A DNA stretch of 64,000 nt from Symbiodinium natans (taxonomy: Eukaryota > Sar > Dinophyceae > Suessiales > Symbiodiniaceae). The position numbers and the translations under genes are program-made. Location: NCBI GenBank assembly GCA_905221605.1, contig CAJNDS010002105.1:498001-562000 (forward strand), given 5' to 3'. Below are positions 23,567 through 39,418 of the stretch, one piece after another; position 1 is the stretch's first letter; each line of letters opens with the position of its first letter. Under the pieces are notes generated by a model, which was not told the DNA's origin, searched no databases, and was given only the letters and a program-made list of their open reading frames with translations.

Positions 23567-23981
23567 GTGCAGTATCTTCCTTGTGCATTGAAAGAGAATG
23601 CCGCAACTCTGCGACGGAACAGCCAGCTTGGCTCAAGTGGCGGTTTCAAGCCTGAGGGCGAGCCTCCGGCTAACTTCAGGAGCGACCTCTTTTGGCAGGT
23701 TCAAACTTGCCAATGCTTTGTCGCAGGTTGGTTTTTGCAGTCCATGCAAAGGACGGACGCCGCTACTGCCCGGGTCGCCATGGACCTCTCCCACTTGGCC
23801 TCCCACACATGTTTGGTCGAAAAGGGGAGGGGGCTTTGTAGCCGCCTCTGGCGCAGCCCACACGCAAGCGCAGGTGGCAGTGGGCCTCTTCCCAGCCAAG
23901 CGGCAGCCGCTGTCGAGTGCCTTGGCTAACTGCTGTAAAGCAGGGTTTCGTCAGCTGCTCCTCACGTACAAAATCGCTTGA
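23567..23981 (+). other. Overlapping open frames with a possible spliced-leader relic
   Basis: Two + frames stay open for 120-127 codons over this stretch, neither with a recognisable domain. At about 23,620-23,635 the sequence CCAGCTTGGCTCAAG matches the 3' end of the dinoflagellate spliced leader (CCATTTTGGCTCAAG, from general knowledge) at 13 of 15 bases. A chance match is possible. Confidence 0.2.
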
Positions 23982-24002
23982 GTGCAGTCATGAGACCTAG
24001 GT

Positions 24003-24430
24003 GCTGATTTGGATTACTTTCGACAACACGGGATCGATGAAGTTCTAGCGGACATCCGATCAACTATTGAGAGATCTTTCCTGTTAGCAGCCAGTGGCCC
24101 AAAGGCCGCTCATCACAGGACCTGGTGTCCCAGCTTGCCAAGCAGAAGCCTGCAGATCCCTTCGGGCCCGGCAGCATAAATCTCTGGTGTGTGAAACATC
24201 TGAGACTCCCTGATGCTTATACGAGGCACATTGCAGATGCTGCTTCCAAGCTCCGGAAGAACCAAGGTGCGTTTCGAACCGTCCTGCTGAAAGTGGAAAG
24301 CCCCCCCATAAGCCCGGGTACCCACACGAACCTCCAGGGCCCTGACATGCGCAGGTCCGCCAGCCGCAGCTAGCAAGGCCGCGGCGAGCAAGCCGGCGGA
24401 GAAGCCCAAAGCCGAGCCACAGGCAGAAAT
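24003..24430 (+). CDS. Possible Dpy-30-like motif and Ala/Lys-rich linker (perhaps ProRS 5' exons)
   Basis: At 24,003-24,060 a + frame reads LDYFRQHGIDEVLAD, and after a frame change (AG at about 24,091) SSQDLVSQLAKQKPADPFGP. The 'YLxxHGIxxLLxxL...P.DPxxFLxxxL' pattern is that of Dpy-30/RIIa-type dimerisation motifs. At 24,355-24,420 a low-complexity block (SKAAASKPAEKPKAEPQAE) resembles the linkers further on in the prolyl-tRNA synthetase gene. Linking these exons to that gene is inference. Confidence 0.3.
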
Positions 24431-24958
24431 CCGCGGTTTAACACCGGCTATCCGGAACTGGCACGGTTGCATTGTGCCTTAGAACCGGACAAGTGGCAAG
24501 CGGGGCAATGACAGTGAGGGATGGGTCTGTACTGCCACTGAAAAGTTTGCCAATTCTTAAGTCCACAGCACATCACCGGGGCGGTGGGTGGCCTTTGATA
24601 ACCGGCAACCGGCGGTTCTACATCTTGTAAACCTCTCCGTCTTGTCACGAGCACACGGCAATACGGCATTAATCCTATACTTCTTACCAAGGCAATGAGT
24701 TTCAATCTTTTCAACTCGCGGGAGCCTGAAGCCTGTGCCCGACAGACTGGGCCATGGAGTCCTCCACAATCCTTTAGGGACTTAGAGAGGGTAAGAACTC
24801 CTGCTTTCGCTCACTCAGCATCTGAATCATTCTGATGGCGTTTGAGAATCCAGGCTCATGAAACATCCAGCTGAGCCCAGTGTGTGTGCGGGTAAGCTCA
24901 CCGTTGCCAACCATGCGTCATCCCTCATGCACTATCTCACAATCTCAACGTTGTCAGG

Positions 24959-29735
<4,777 letters not shown>

Positions 29736-30059
29736 GCCGGCTTTGCATGGCTTTGGATTTAGCTGTGGCGGCGAGGCTGCGTTCAGCTGCTTGGAGGAAT
29801 CCCTTGCAGGAGGATGACACGCCGGATGCGTTGCATCTGATATGGTGCCCCGAGCAAACTAAGGAATGCTTTGGCCGACGCATCAATATGAAAGGTGGAT
29901 CCACCACTGCGTTTGGCCAAGCAAAGCTTGGTTAGTTTGGTCAGAGATGAGCCAGGAGTCCCATCAACACACTTTTTCTGAGCCAAGGCTTACTTCTGTG
30001 GTTCTGCTTCGCCGGCTTTTGACTCAGCTGAACGCTGTAGGCCAGGTGACCAGGTAGGT

Positions 30060-31740
30060 TGGTTTGACCACGAGGCATCGTGAGGACATCCCAGCCACCA
30101 CAGCCATCATCGCAGTGTACCGCAGGCCCTCACATTGCACTTGCCGTGAAACGCCGTGCCGTCGTGTGCCCGACTGCAAGGTGATTGCCCAAAGGGGCGC
30201 AAGGATCCAGGCGTGTTGCTGTGCCTGAGCTGCAAGAGGTCTTAGGCCATGTACGCCTTGAGCATTTCCCCACTCACGCTCGCACCATCTCAGTTCCTGC
30301 GTTCATTATTGAGGAATTTGGGGGTGGAACCGGGGCTTGTTTTCTGTGCTCTCGTCTAAGCGCGCTTCGCAGTCGAAGCCGCGAATGGCGACCCTCTCTT
30401 GTAATTCTGCCTGCGTGACTGGCACCGCCATCCAAGACATCGCAGATTAGATGGCATGGCCAGGATGGCTTCGGCTTCGTTGCACCATCACGCTCTCGCA
30501 AAGGCTCCGTAATCTTAGGGTTCCGACCTCGGTTCGGTGCACTTCTTCTTTGAGGCTTGTGCGTCTGTGTGTCTCGAATTTTCGCGACGCGACAAACTCG
30601 GAAACGTGACAGGCACGCACTTGTTCTGCCTCTCGGGCTCTTGGATGGCTTGGCTTCGCGCATCCGTTAAAGGGCGATCTGCATTTTGTGGTATTCCAAA
30701 TGCTGCTCCGCGCTGGTCCTGTGCACATGCTCAGGATGCGGTTGAAGTGGTTTTACAATGTTTTGAAAGTTTGGGGCTTGCGCTGGCATGTCAATTTGCT
30801 AGCCCAATGGCTCAGTGCACCTGTGATGGGGTCCAGGATGCAGCTGAAACCAAAGTTGCACCGAGCGGAGAGCAACAAGACGGACCAGGCCGAGGAGGGG
30901 CCAAGCAATGGTGGCGATGGCAAAATGCAGTATGTTTTTTTTTTTTTTTTCTCTCTCTCTCTCTCTCCCTCTGTCCCTCTCTTTCTCTATATTCATGCGT
31001 ATGAACAATGAGGCCTGTCTTCATCGCTGTGCGCCAAAGCCTTGTCCACACCCATACACTCTAATAACTTGTCACACGCGACATACCTCGTTACATAGGG
31101 TATGTATCAATGTCCGAGTTTTGCGACATAGCTGCTTGTTGTTGTCTTATTTTGCAAGCCCCCCTTATAGCTTCCAGCCGGTGTATGCGCACGCGACGAG
31201 GTCTGTATCAAGATGGGTGTTCCAGAGGTCTGCAACAGATGGGTGTGTGAGCGCACGCGCGGTCGGCGACAACCGGCGGTTTGGCACGCAACCATATCCC
31301 CCCCGGACCACCCTCCCACTATGACCACCCAACGATATATAAGCACCTACTTCTTCTTCATGTAGATCTCGCGCAGCGGATATCCTAGTGCTTCCAGTTG
31401 CCAACATACAGATATGCTGCATCAGATCTCAAAAATGCTCGGTTTCGGCGACGGAAGTGTCCGAAGGCACTGTGTTAATGTGTTGGAAAGACTCTTAAAC
31501 AACGGGAGATACCGAGTGAACAGCTGAGTGGTGGCTAATCGTGCTAATCATGTACATCAGAGAGAACGATCTGGCTTTGCCGTCCGTGTGCCGGAGCCTG
31601 GTGATACCGATGTGCGCATAGCGGTGCAGACATGATATGTTCTTCAAGGGAGACCAATGTGTGCAACAATATCGAGAAAGTAGTTCATGGACATCCTGCA
31701 CATCCGGACTTGTGGCCAAGCAGGGGAAAATCCAAGCATG
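30060..31740. other. Spacer between ProRS and GH16 genes
   Basis: No family-level coding signal. A + frame at 30,537-31,004 stays open for 155 codons, but its C-terminal third is the T-run/(CT)n repeat. A short Cys-containing block (CPKGRKDPGVLLCLSCK, about 30,184-30,240) could be an isolated exon. Otherwise nothing was seen. Confidence 0.4.
30933..30988. repeat. T-run followed by (CT)n microsatellite
   Basis: An uninterrupted T run at about 30,935-30,950 is followed by CTCTCTCTCT units to about 30,985. Confidence 0.95.
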
Positions 31741-31744
31741 TCAT

Positions 31745-31858
31745 TCCTGATCCTCATACCCCCCAATACTAGCAGTCCTTCACAGGGATTCTAGTACCCC
31801 CTATTCGAATCCCTATGAAGGACTCGTAGTATAAGGGGAGCCATCCCAAAATACAGGC
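31745..31858. mobile_element. Palindromic element, copy 1 (MITE-like or hairpin)
   Basis: AGTCCTTCACAGGGATTC (31,774-31,791) and GAATCCCTATGAAGGACT (31,807-31,824) are inverted copies with one mismatch, separated by 15 bp. Weaker pairing continues outward (TACTAGC against the complement of CGTAGTA). The right flank, CCATCCCAAAATACA, is shared in inverted form with the left end of the copy at 40,954-41,070. No coding capacity. Calling it a non-autonomous element is inference from the two-copy similarity. Confidence 0.6.
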
Positions 31859-32384
31859 CGCTGTCTATCTGTTGCTCTCAAGAAGCAGCCCTGCAGGACA
31901 CCAAGCCGAGCTGCTGCTCTCGATGCGGTGGCCGTGGCTGGTGCTCTCCTGTGAGTCTTGGAATGCGGATCGATGGCTGATAATAATTAGGTAGACCGAG
32001 ATGTCGGAACATGTTGGAGCCCAGAGCTGCAAGTGAGATTCTGCTTACTCTTGCGGCTTGCAGCTAAGGAGCAGGAACTGTTGCCTGTCAGCATTTCTTT
32101 TTCACACGCCGCGCTTGTTGCGTGTGTTAGAATCTTTGCTGAAACCGGTACCGGCGACATGGCAGGGCTTCGCAACTTGTGGGTTTTGAAGTGTGTAGAA
32201 ACATTGGAGTACGAGAGTACGACGAGGTCATCAGCTGCAGAAGAAGCTCTACTATGAGCCATGTGAGTCGCATCCGCCCGATGCGGTGACGGTCGGTGCG
32301 CTGGACTGGTCTGATGCTTCGCCCTCAGCTCTTGGAGCTGCAATGAGCTGCATGCGTCTTGGAGCGTTGATGCGGCAACGTCAG

Positions 32385-34660
32385 CAGGAGTTTGATGGTG
32401 CCGCGATCGATACATCGAGCTGGGTGTTGGACTCAGCTGGTGCGCGACTTTCGCAACTGCACGTGTCTTATGGCTTCTTTCTGAGCCTGAAACTTCGAAA
32501 TGCGGGTCTAGAGCGGGGCAAAGACAAAGCCCAGGCTCTGCTTGAAGGGGAAGGGCCCCCATCGCTGCAGCGATACACCAGTCGCAGGCACCTTCTTCTG
32601 CTTCATGTAGTAGGGCTTTCACGTCGCATGAGAAAGTGCGTCTGCGCCGGGGGCGCATGTGCTAGGGACAACGCTTTCGTGGAAAATGGCACATTGAAGA
32701 TCGTGGCGAAGTGCGAGGCGAAGTGGAGTGATCGTGTTTGCGGTCTCCGGTTCTTTAGCCGGTAGCCGGTAGCCGGCTGCGCATTTACCACCACAAGGAC
32801 TTGGGCAGCTGGAAGTATTCGTCCGCCAGGTGGGGGACTCGGCCCCGTTCTTTGGCCATCCGAGAATGTCAGGTACCCAACACAGCTGAGTCTGCGAACG
32901 TCTGTGAAGGTTGACCACCAACAAGCTGCGGGAATGGGGCCCCGGCCATCGTATCGAGGTGAGAGCGGCTCGACTGACCAGCCCCGCTTTGGTGGTTTAG
33001 GGCCAAGTGTAGGGTTTAGGGTTATCAGCTCTGGTGCTTGGCGCGCGTACTTGAGGCTCGTGCCCCGGCTGGTCGTGGCAGCTGGCCTGCTGTGTGGATG
33101 CTCCCTTCACAGGGCGCCAAGCATTTCACGAGTGCAGATGAGGGCGTATGCGGGCTTGATCAGCCGAGGCGCGTGTGCCCCTGTTGCAAAGGTGTTCATG
33201 GAAGTTGGCCGAACAGTGGTGAAATTGACATCATGGAGACCACAGGCTGCGCAAGCAGCAAGGCGCATGCACCTAAACATTCTGAGAGACTGCCCGGCTT
33301 TGTGACAGTGCGGCAGCAGGTGCAGGCTGCTGTGCAAACAGGCCTTTCGCACGTGGACTTGTGATGCAGACATATCATTGTGACCACACCTTCCCGTGTT
33401 AAGACATCATAAGGACGGTCCCCTCAATCGCGCAAGGTGCTTTCAATGCTGCTGGCAAGTCACAGTACCTTTGATTAACTTGGCTCGTCTTTTCGCTGGC
33501 CTGTGAATCCATTCATTGTTCAGCGAGGAAGGGAAATCATTTCTACACTACCACCTCGGCCTGGCACCTCTACACACTCGCCGCTTGTAGTGCAGCAGGG
33601 ATGCAAGTGCTTGGCTGTTCTTTCTTCGCACGGCACATTCCGACACCTTTCAGGACTGGCTGCCTGGCAGGCTGAAGTGGTACGTTGCCTGCTGCTCAGA
33701 AGATGGAGTTGGTTAGATGCAGCTGGCTGAAAAATCACGTAAACATATGCAAGAAGCTAAGACAGGGGCTTGAGATGGGTTAAGCTCTTGCCTTGCGTGG
33801 GTTGTGCCGAGGACGGCGTGAGCTACTTTGCTTTTGCGCCGGACGTTCAAAACACAGCAGAGTGGCCGTTCAACGAGAAGTTTTTTCTGAATCTGCACGT
33901 TGCGGTCGGGACCCTAGATGCTGTACTTGCAGTAAGTTAACAGCAAGCCTCAATCTCAGGTCGCGAAGACGTAGGCATCGCCACTCATCGTCCACCAGCA
34001 TGAATGATGGTATGGCAGCATATGTCCTAGTATGTGGGGTAGTAATAGTCATCTTAGCATCTCATCTTGTAGTGGCAGCCGAAATCGTCCAGGTCATTGT
34101 CATGGTAGTCGACATAGTAATTATAAGTAGGAGGACACGGAGGACAAGCGGCCCCCATTGAGGCACCTTTTCGCTGATACAGAACACGAAGCTTGACAAG
34201 ACCCGATCATAAATGTCGAAGTCACACAAGTCACTCAGGTTGCAGGGCCATGGGCTGGGTTCTGCTTGAAGGGTGAACCGTCATGCAGCAAGAAGGACGA
34301 GTTTGGCCTCGACCAGGAGCGGATGGCAAGTTTCGCAGCTTGCTAGAGCTGACTTTGCTTAAAATCTCTGACTGCTTTCAGTTCCGATTCTTGCAGATCA
34401 GGTACTCGAGATAGATTATGTTCGGGTGTACGAGTTGCACGAGGCGCGATTCGATTGGAAGCTTCAGTGGAAGCCTACGCCTAGAGGAATGGACTGCACT
34501 GCAGGCACACGCCTAACTCTGTCTACTTGCTTCCACAGCCGTGGAGGCACGCCATGTTCATGCGAAGTTCTGGCGGTCTCGCCGAGTGGTTTAGGGTGCC
34601 TTGGGCATTTAGGTGCTGCACGATAGACTATATTCGGGTGTTCAAGCCGCTTCGCAGGAA
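32385..34660 (+). CDS. Glycoside hydrolase family 16 (laminarinase/endo-beta-1,3-glucanase type)
   Basis: GH16 enzymes hydrolyse or rearrange beta-glucans with a retaining mechanism on a beta-jelly-roll fold. Blocks in family order: EFDGAAIDTSSW (32,389), VENGTLKIVAK (32,680), HHKDLGSWKYSSAR (32,787), LARVLEARAPAG (33,038), GRGSWPAVWMLP (33,074), the catalytic signature SGEIDIMETTG (EIDIME at 33,221-33,238; the outer glutamates are nucleophile and acid/base in the family), VQAAVQTG (33,321), DWLPGRLKWYV (33,656), DGVSYFAFAPDVQ (33,811), NEKFFLNLHVAVGT (33,872), and VLEIDYVRVYE near 34,399-34,431. A second copy of the last strand (TIDYIRVFK) lies at about 34,619. Signal-peptide and first exons (upstream of 32,385) are not identified. 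The likely substrate is laminarin/chrysolaminarin-like or wall glucan, by family only. Confidence 0.9.
32996..33024. repeat. Short interstitial TTTAGGG units
   Basis: TTTAGGG at 32,996-33,002, and TAGGGTTTAGGGTTA at about 33,009-33,023. They sit in the GH16 intron just before the exon starting LARVLEARAP. Confidence 0.7.
34575..34650 (+). other. tRNA-like stretch overlapping the duplicated GH16 strand
   Basis: CGCCGAGTGGTTTAGGGTGC resembles a tRNA-Leu/Ser D-arm with its A box, and GTTCAAGCC about 55 bp on resembles a B box. The acceptor stems do not pair, and the B-box region is better explained by the duplicated GH16 codons. Not a functional tRNA. Confidence 0.15.
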
Positions 34661-34998
34661 TGGCATGTGGCCTCGGGCCATGTGGGAAGCTGGTCGAAAG
34701 CCAGCTTCAAGCCGCCAAAGAGCGGCTCGACATCAGCACAGGCCACAAGATGCCGCGAGAAGCCAGAAGCATTGGAAGTCAAAAAGCAGAGGCCACAGAT
34801 TGCGGAAGATGGGTTCGGCAGCCCTTCTCTGATCTCTCCTTCATTCGCAGACTCTTTCCATGGCATGCACCTTTCGCACACACAGGAGAAGTACAACATG
34901 GATTGCCCGTGGAAATGTATCATGCCAGACTGTCCGAGTGCGCAGCCCAGTGTCCAGCAGAGAGGAGTTGTGAAGTGCAAGATGCACTAAGCCACTAA
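34660..34998 (+). CDS. Possible 3' exon(s) after GH16, unassigned
   Basis: Two + frames stay open to stops at 34,990 and 34,998. One includes LVESQLQAAKERLDISTG; the other ends with a Cys-rich tail (CIMPDCPSAQPSVQQRGVVK). Neither shows a known domain. They could be the GH16 C-terminus or an independent exon. Confidence 0.25.
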   Translation: MACGLGPCGKLVESQLQAAKERLDISTGHKMPREARSIGSQKAEATDCGRWVRQPFSDLSFIRRLFPWHAPFAHTGEVQHGLPVEMYHARLSECAAQCPAERSCEVQDALSH

Positions 34999-37200
34999 GC
35001 AGTCGCTCCTGAGACAACAACGTGAAGCGGCGCACTCTCTTCGGACGGAGCTACTGAGAAGGGCAGGTGCAGAATGTACAGCAGGTGATGTGCGTACCAG
35101 ACCGGGGCCACCGAGAGAACGCCTAATGATGCTTTAATGCTGAATAGTGCACTGTTAGATGCTGGTCCGGAGTCTGAGCAGTGCCTGACCTTCGCACACA
35201 AGGACACCCCCAAGACTGGCTATGGAGCTCCGATTGAGTGATGTCCTTAAGTAAGCCCTGACGTTTCTTCAAGTCTGCGTTTGGCACGACCGAGCTTGCT
35301 TCTCGCTTTCGGAAGAAAGGCGTCATGTCTGCGGTTCCAGCCATATCACCTCGCCGTTCGGAAACGGCTCATGCTGCAAAGTTGACTCCTACGAATCGGT
35401 ACATGTCCAAGAGTGCTTGGGTGTCCGGTTCCAGGATGTTCCGTTTGGCAGCCTTCCTCCGCGCCTTGGCTCACCAGCTCACATTTTCAGAGTGAGTGTG
35501 TCGGGGCATGTGGGAGCAGATTGCGGCAATCGTTGCAACTCTTATCCCGCAAGGCTGTGTGTCTCATGCGGACCAGGAGACTTGAGTTCGTCATAACATA
35601 GCTTCCGAGCCTGTATGTATCCTAAGGGTCCTACTGGATTGGCCAGAGTAGATCAAAGTTCGACCAGCGGGATGGCAATGGAGTGGTAGGGGCTACAAGA
35701 CCGACACAGCACGGCAGTCTCGCAGTGGATCATCCAGTAGCAAGACTACATGATACTACATGTCACATCATGCATGTCGATTTTAAAAGTTGAAGGCCTC
35801 GTGCCTTGCAATGTCGCCACCAGACCTTGCGATGAAACGAGCGAGTATGAAGCTATGAGAATGACCAGACGCAGATCTTTGTGAGCACCGGGTTCGGCGA
35901 GCACTTTGGCTTGCGATATTTGATTCTCGCGTTGTGCTCGCCAATTCCGCATCTTCAAGCGGCACTATCGCACTCCTCGTCGGCTAAAGTCTTACAGCGA
36001 GGCGAGATGAGTGAAAGGGGCAATGCTCGAGGCTGCCCGAGGCCTTGAAGATCCCTCAGTGGAATTCGTTCTCAGTTCTCAGTGGAGTCTTACGCGAAAG
36101 CGTGCAGTGATGAGTGTGGTAATTGCATGCGCATCAAGGCACTGGAAAAGCTGCTCCTCCGCTTCCTGACCCCCTACGTAGTGCCTTGCTTCAACTGTTA
36201 GATTCCTCGAGGAAACGTCCACAGCTGCACTTTGCAGATATGTCTGAGGACGGCATTGCTCGTGACAAGCTGCACTTGGGAGCATGAGCCTTGGCAGGGC
36301 CGAACCGACACACCTGCGCCCCATTTTAGAATATTTTTAGAGGCAACATGTCCCACACCCTGGTCCAACGCCGAAGGTGTTCAGAGGTTGTCTGGAACTT
36401 CGTGGCCTTGCGGTGAAACCAGAGGCTGCTGTGTTGCCTCGGCCCCAAACGCAACTCAGCAGGGTCAAAAGGCACCTGTCACTTTGTTGCATTTGCTTCT
36501 CTGGCTGACGTGCGTACGGTGCCAATCGCCGTCTTTTTCTTCAAGCCACAACTCGCCAACAATTATCGACCCTCGGGTTAAACATGTTCTGGGCAGTGTT
36601 GCCATTTTTTTCGTAGTCCTGGAAGGCTCAGGAAGGGGCCAAGGCCCGGAGTCCGCGTGGGGGATAAATAGACTCCCATTTTTGGAGCTCAGACGGCACA
36701 TTGTAAGCAAATTCGTAGTCCGTTTCCTCCCTGCTTTTCCTTTCGAGGTTTGGGGGCTGGAAGGTTCCGGGTTCAGAAAGGCTGCCCGAGGCCGTTTGAG
36801 TAAAAATCTGCCACCCCAAGAACTCCCCCCCCAAATTTCAAACAACCCCATAGACGTGTGTCGTGCTGGCGCTGTTTCTTGTGTTGGGGAAGCATGTTCT
36901 CCTTGCTGAAGGTTGGGACTGGAGGGCTTCCGAGTTCGTAGTGGAGGCAGGGAATACGTAGGTTGAAGCGGCCCATGGAGTGCGCTTTGGAGGTATTGAG
37001 CTAATCCAGCTCAAAATTCCATGGAGGAAGTTGCTGCTCGGCTTACGCTGGGACATTTTGCGGGAGGCACATGTTACGTAGGCTGTGTGATTTCTGAGGC
37101 ACATTGGCAAACTTGGTGCTGTTGATTGGAGCTCAGCGAATCGAGAAAGCACAATCCGAAATCTTGCGTACAAGAATCATGATGCCGGTTTCCTGCCGGT
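34999..37200. other. No assignable gene
   Basis: No recognised coding signal. At 36,465-36,976 three minus-strand frames stay open, but their composition is Pro/Gly/Ser-rich and they run against the array direction. A G/C-rich direct repeat, GGGCTGGAAGGTTCCGGGTT (about 36,752), recurs as GGACTGGAGGGCTTCCGAGT (about 36,917). Confidence 0.4.
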
Positions 37201-37262
37201 GCCTTCTAGCCTTTGTATGCTTTTTCTCACCTTCATGCTCTGTGGGCTAACATCGATGTACA

Positions 37263-38231
37263 GCTGAGGTGAAGAAGGTACACCTGGAGCTGGAGCCTTT
37301 AGCCGAGGTGCGCCCTTACACTGTGGGATTCTCAGAGACGTCAACAGAAACACGAGGCGCTTGCGGGCACCGCCGGCACCAGGCAGTTGCAGGACACATT
37401 TGCTCCGCGTGCGCACGCATGTTGGTCTCCCCTTTTTGAGCAGGAGAAACTCATCAAAGAGCTGCGAAATGCCAAGTCACGTGCAGTCGCTTCACAGCAA
37501 TTGATATCGAAATAAAGCGCGCGTGGATGTGCTCCATGTTAATACATGCGCACTCACATCAAGTGCGGAGCCTTGGAATGTTTAAGCAACGAAGACCTTA
37601 GAATGAGACTGCTTCCTTTCTTGTCGTGTGGTCATGTGTCGGGTGATGGTGGCATCTGTGCAGGTCGAGCTGCGCACCGCCCAACTGAAAGACTTGCTGG
37701 AGTGCTCCTGCCTGTTTTATGAGCATGCCGCGGAGACTGGTGCGTTTCGCCATCTCGGTTTGGCGCGCATGATATCACAAGATCATGTGCTTGCCGCTGC
37801 ATTTGGCTCCTTGCCGATCCCTGCTGAAGCAACATGGTGATGTTCCGGTCTGTAGCTTCTTGGGCTATGTAAGGCAGAGCCCAGCTCTGCCTTGGCCTGC
37901 AAGGAGGAGCCACGCACAAAGCCCACAGTATGTTGCGAAGTCCAGGTTGGCCAATTTGGCTCCGGCTAGGGCTGCTCTTTCAGGAAGCCGTGCCGCCGCA
38001 GACATGAAACAGGTGGCCTTGCTCTCAGCGCAGGGGCTGCTGGGAATATGGGCTTCAGGCGTACACAGTGTACAATCCTGCGGATGCCCGTGGCGCCCTC
38101 ACCTCGACTGTTTCGTGCTGAGGTCTCTGTTAAGCTGCCGCCGCCTGGGCAAGGCCAGCTGTTCTGATGATTTTCTTGTGCATTTGCCAGCTTTAGCTCT
38201 GTTATCTTTCTCCTCTTGGATGCACCACTGA
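37263..38231 (+). CDS. Coiled-coil-like exons, unassigned
   Basis: + blocks after AG: 37,265-37,300 (EVKKVHLELEPLAEVRP), about 37,334-37,395 (RRQQKHEALAGTAGTRQLQD), 37,438-37,512 (EQEKLIKELRNAKSRAVASQ) and 37,665-37,760 (VELRTAQLKDLLE, then FYEHAAETGAFRHL). Charged helices with no motor or kinase motif seen. The gene may continue into the helical exons at 40.2-43.9 kb, but the intervening sequence gives no proof. Confidence 0.35.
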
Positions 38232-38249
38232 TGCACCTCTGGCTCCCCG

Positions 38250-39400
38250 AGGTCAGGCACCTGTCAGCGGCAGCACTGCGGGTGCCGGTCGCTCCCGGCC
38301 CGGTGGAGAACGGCCAACATCCGCCTCTTGGTTTAAAGTGCAATCATTATAATCACGGGTCTAGGATGGCCATACGGAGCATCCAAGACACCCCGAATCT
38401 CATGGAGTCCGCATGTGCGCAAGATCGTGTGGTCGCGTGTGGGCAATTGCTTCCCACGGCGCACATTGCTGGATGCGCAGATGCAGGTCGTGCATGTAAT
38501 CCCCTGACTCGGCCTCACATTGGGACTGTGTTGGGGAATACTTTACGGTGATGCCCCCAATTACGAAAAGTTACTGGTTTTCAAGTACCATGAGAAGCTG
38601 CAGGCGCAGATAAGTGCACCGTTCACACGCCCAAACAACAACGTCTTGTGTCCTTAGTGCCGGCGCTGCACAGAACTTCTTGCCCTCTAGAATCTGTTCC
38701 TCATGAATTTGTGCACAGCCTTTAGAGCCATTTTCGTGGACCGACGTGGACCGACACACTTCTCGTTGTTGAGGAAATGGTGGCGCTCGAAACAGACTCT
38801 CCGCTCCGAAGACCGGAGGGAGGCGGGAAGAGTTCAACTCAAGTTCTGAGGTACCGAGTCTGAAACCTAAACTTTGCAGAGCTACACACGTGCATGATGA
38901 GTCATAAATATTGGCATATATACATATGTTTACATACACACGTGCCGCATTAGAAGGCTTGCTGGTCTTCCACGGCTGTACACCAGCAGATGGTCAGTGA
39001 AGAGAGATGCCGCAAACCTGCAGCGGTCTGATGAGCTTAGCTGACCCAACTTGCGAGATGCTTCGGGGCAGCCGACCTCAGAATCTGCGGCAGTTGCGGA
39101 GGCCTCGCAACTGATCCACGTCGATTTATCTGATGTTGGTGTCGTCTCGTGTTCAGGCCACGGCACCTGACCCGGCACTGGAAACCAGTGGCCGAGAGTC
39201 GGAGAAACCGTTAGAAGGCCCAAAGCACGGCCTGGCAGCCTAGCAGCCGCACCAGCAAGTCCTGATTGGCTACCGCAGGTGCAGGATCTTCCGCCATGGC
39301 CAAGCCCGACGATGCTGAACATCAGCACATGGAGTCAGGAAGCGCCACGGAAGACGTGCCTTGGGGGCATGGGATGGGCTTCTAAGGGCTTTCCTTTCTA
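38250..39400. other. No gene seen
   Basis: No coding signal that can be supported. Small direct repeat GTGGACCGAC twice at about 38,738-38,757. Confidence 0.4.
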
Positions 39401-39418
39401 AATACGCCGTGAGAGCCA

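Noticed and set aside
36465-36976. Three overlapping minus-strand open frames
   Set aside because: Pro/Gly/Ser-rich, mutually overlapping in different phases, with no motif; treated as chance openness in G/C-rich DNA.
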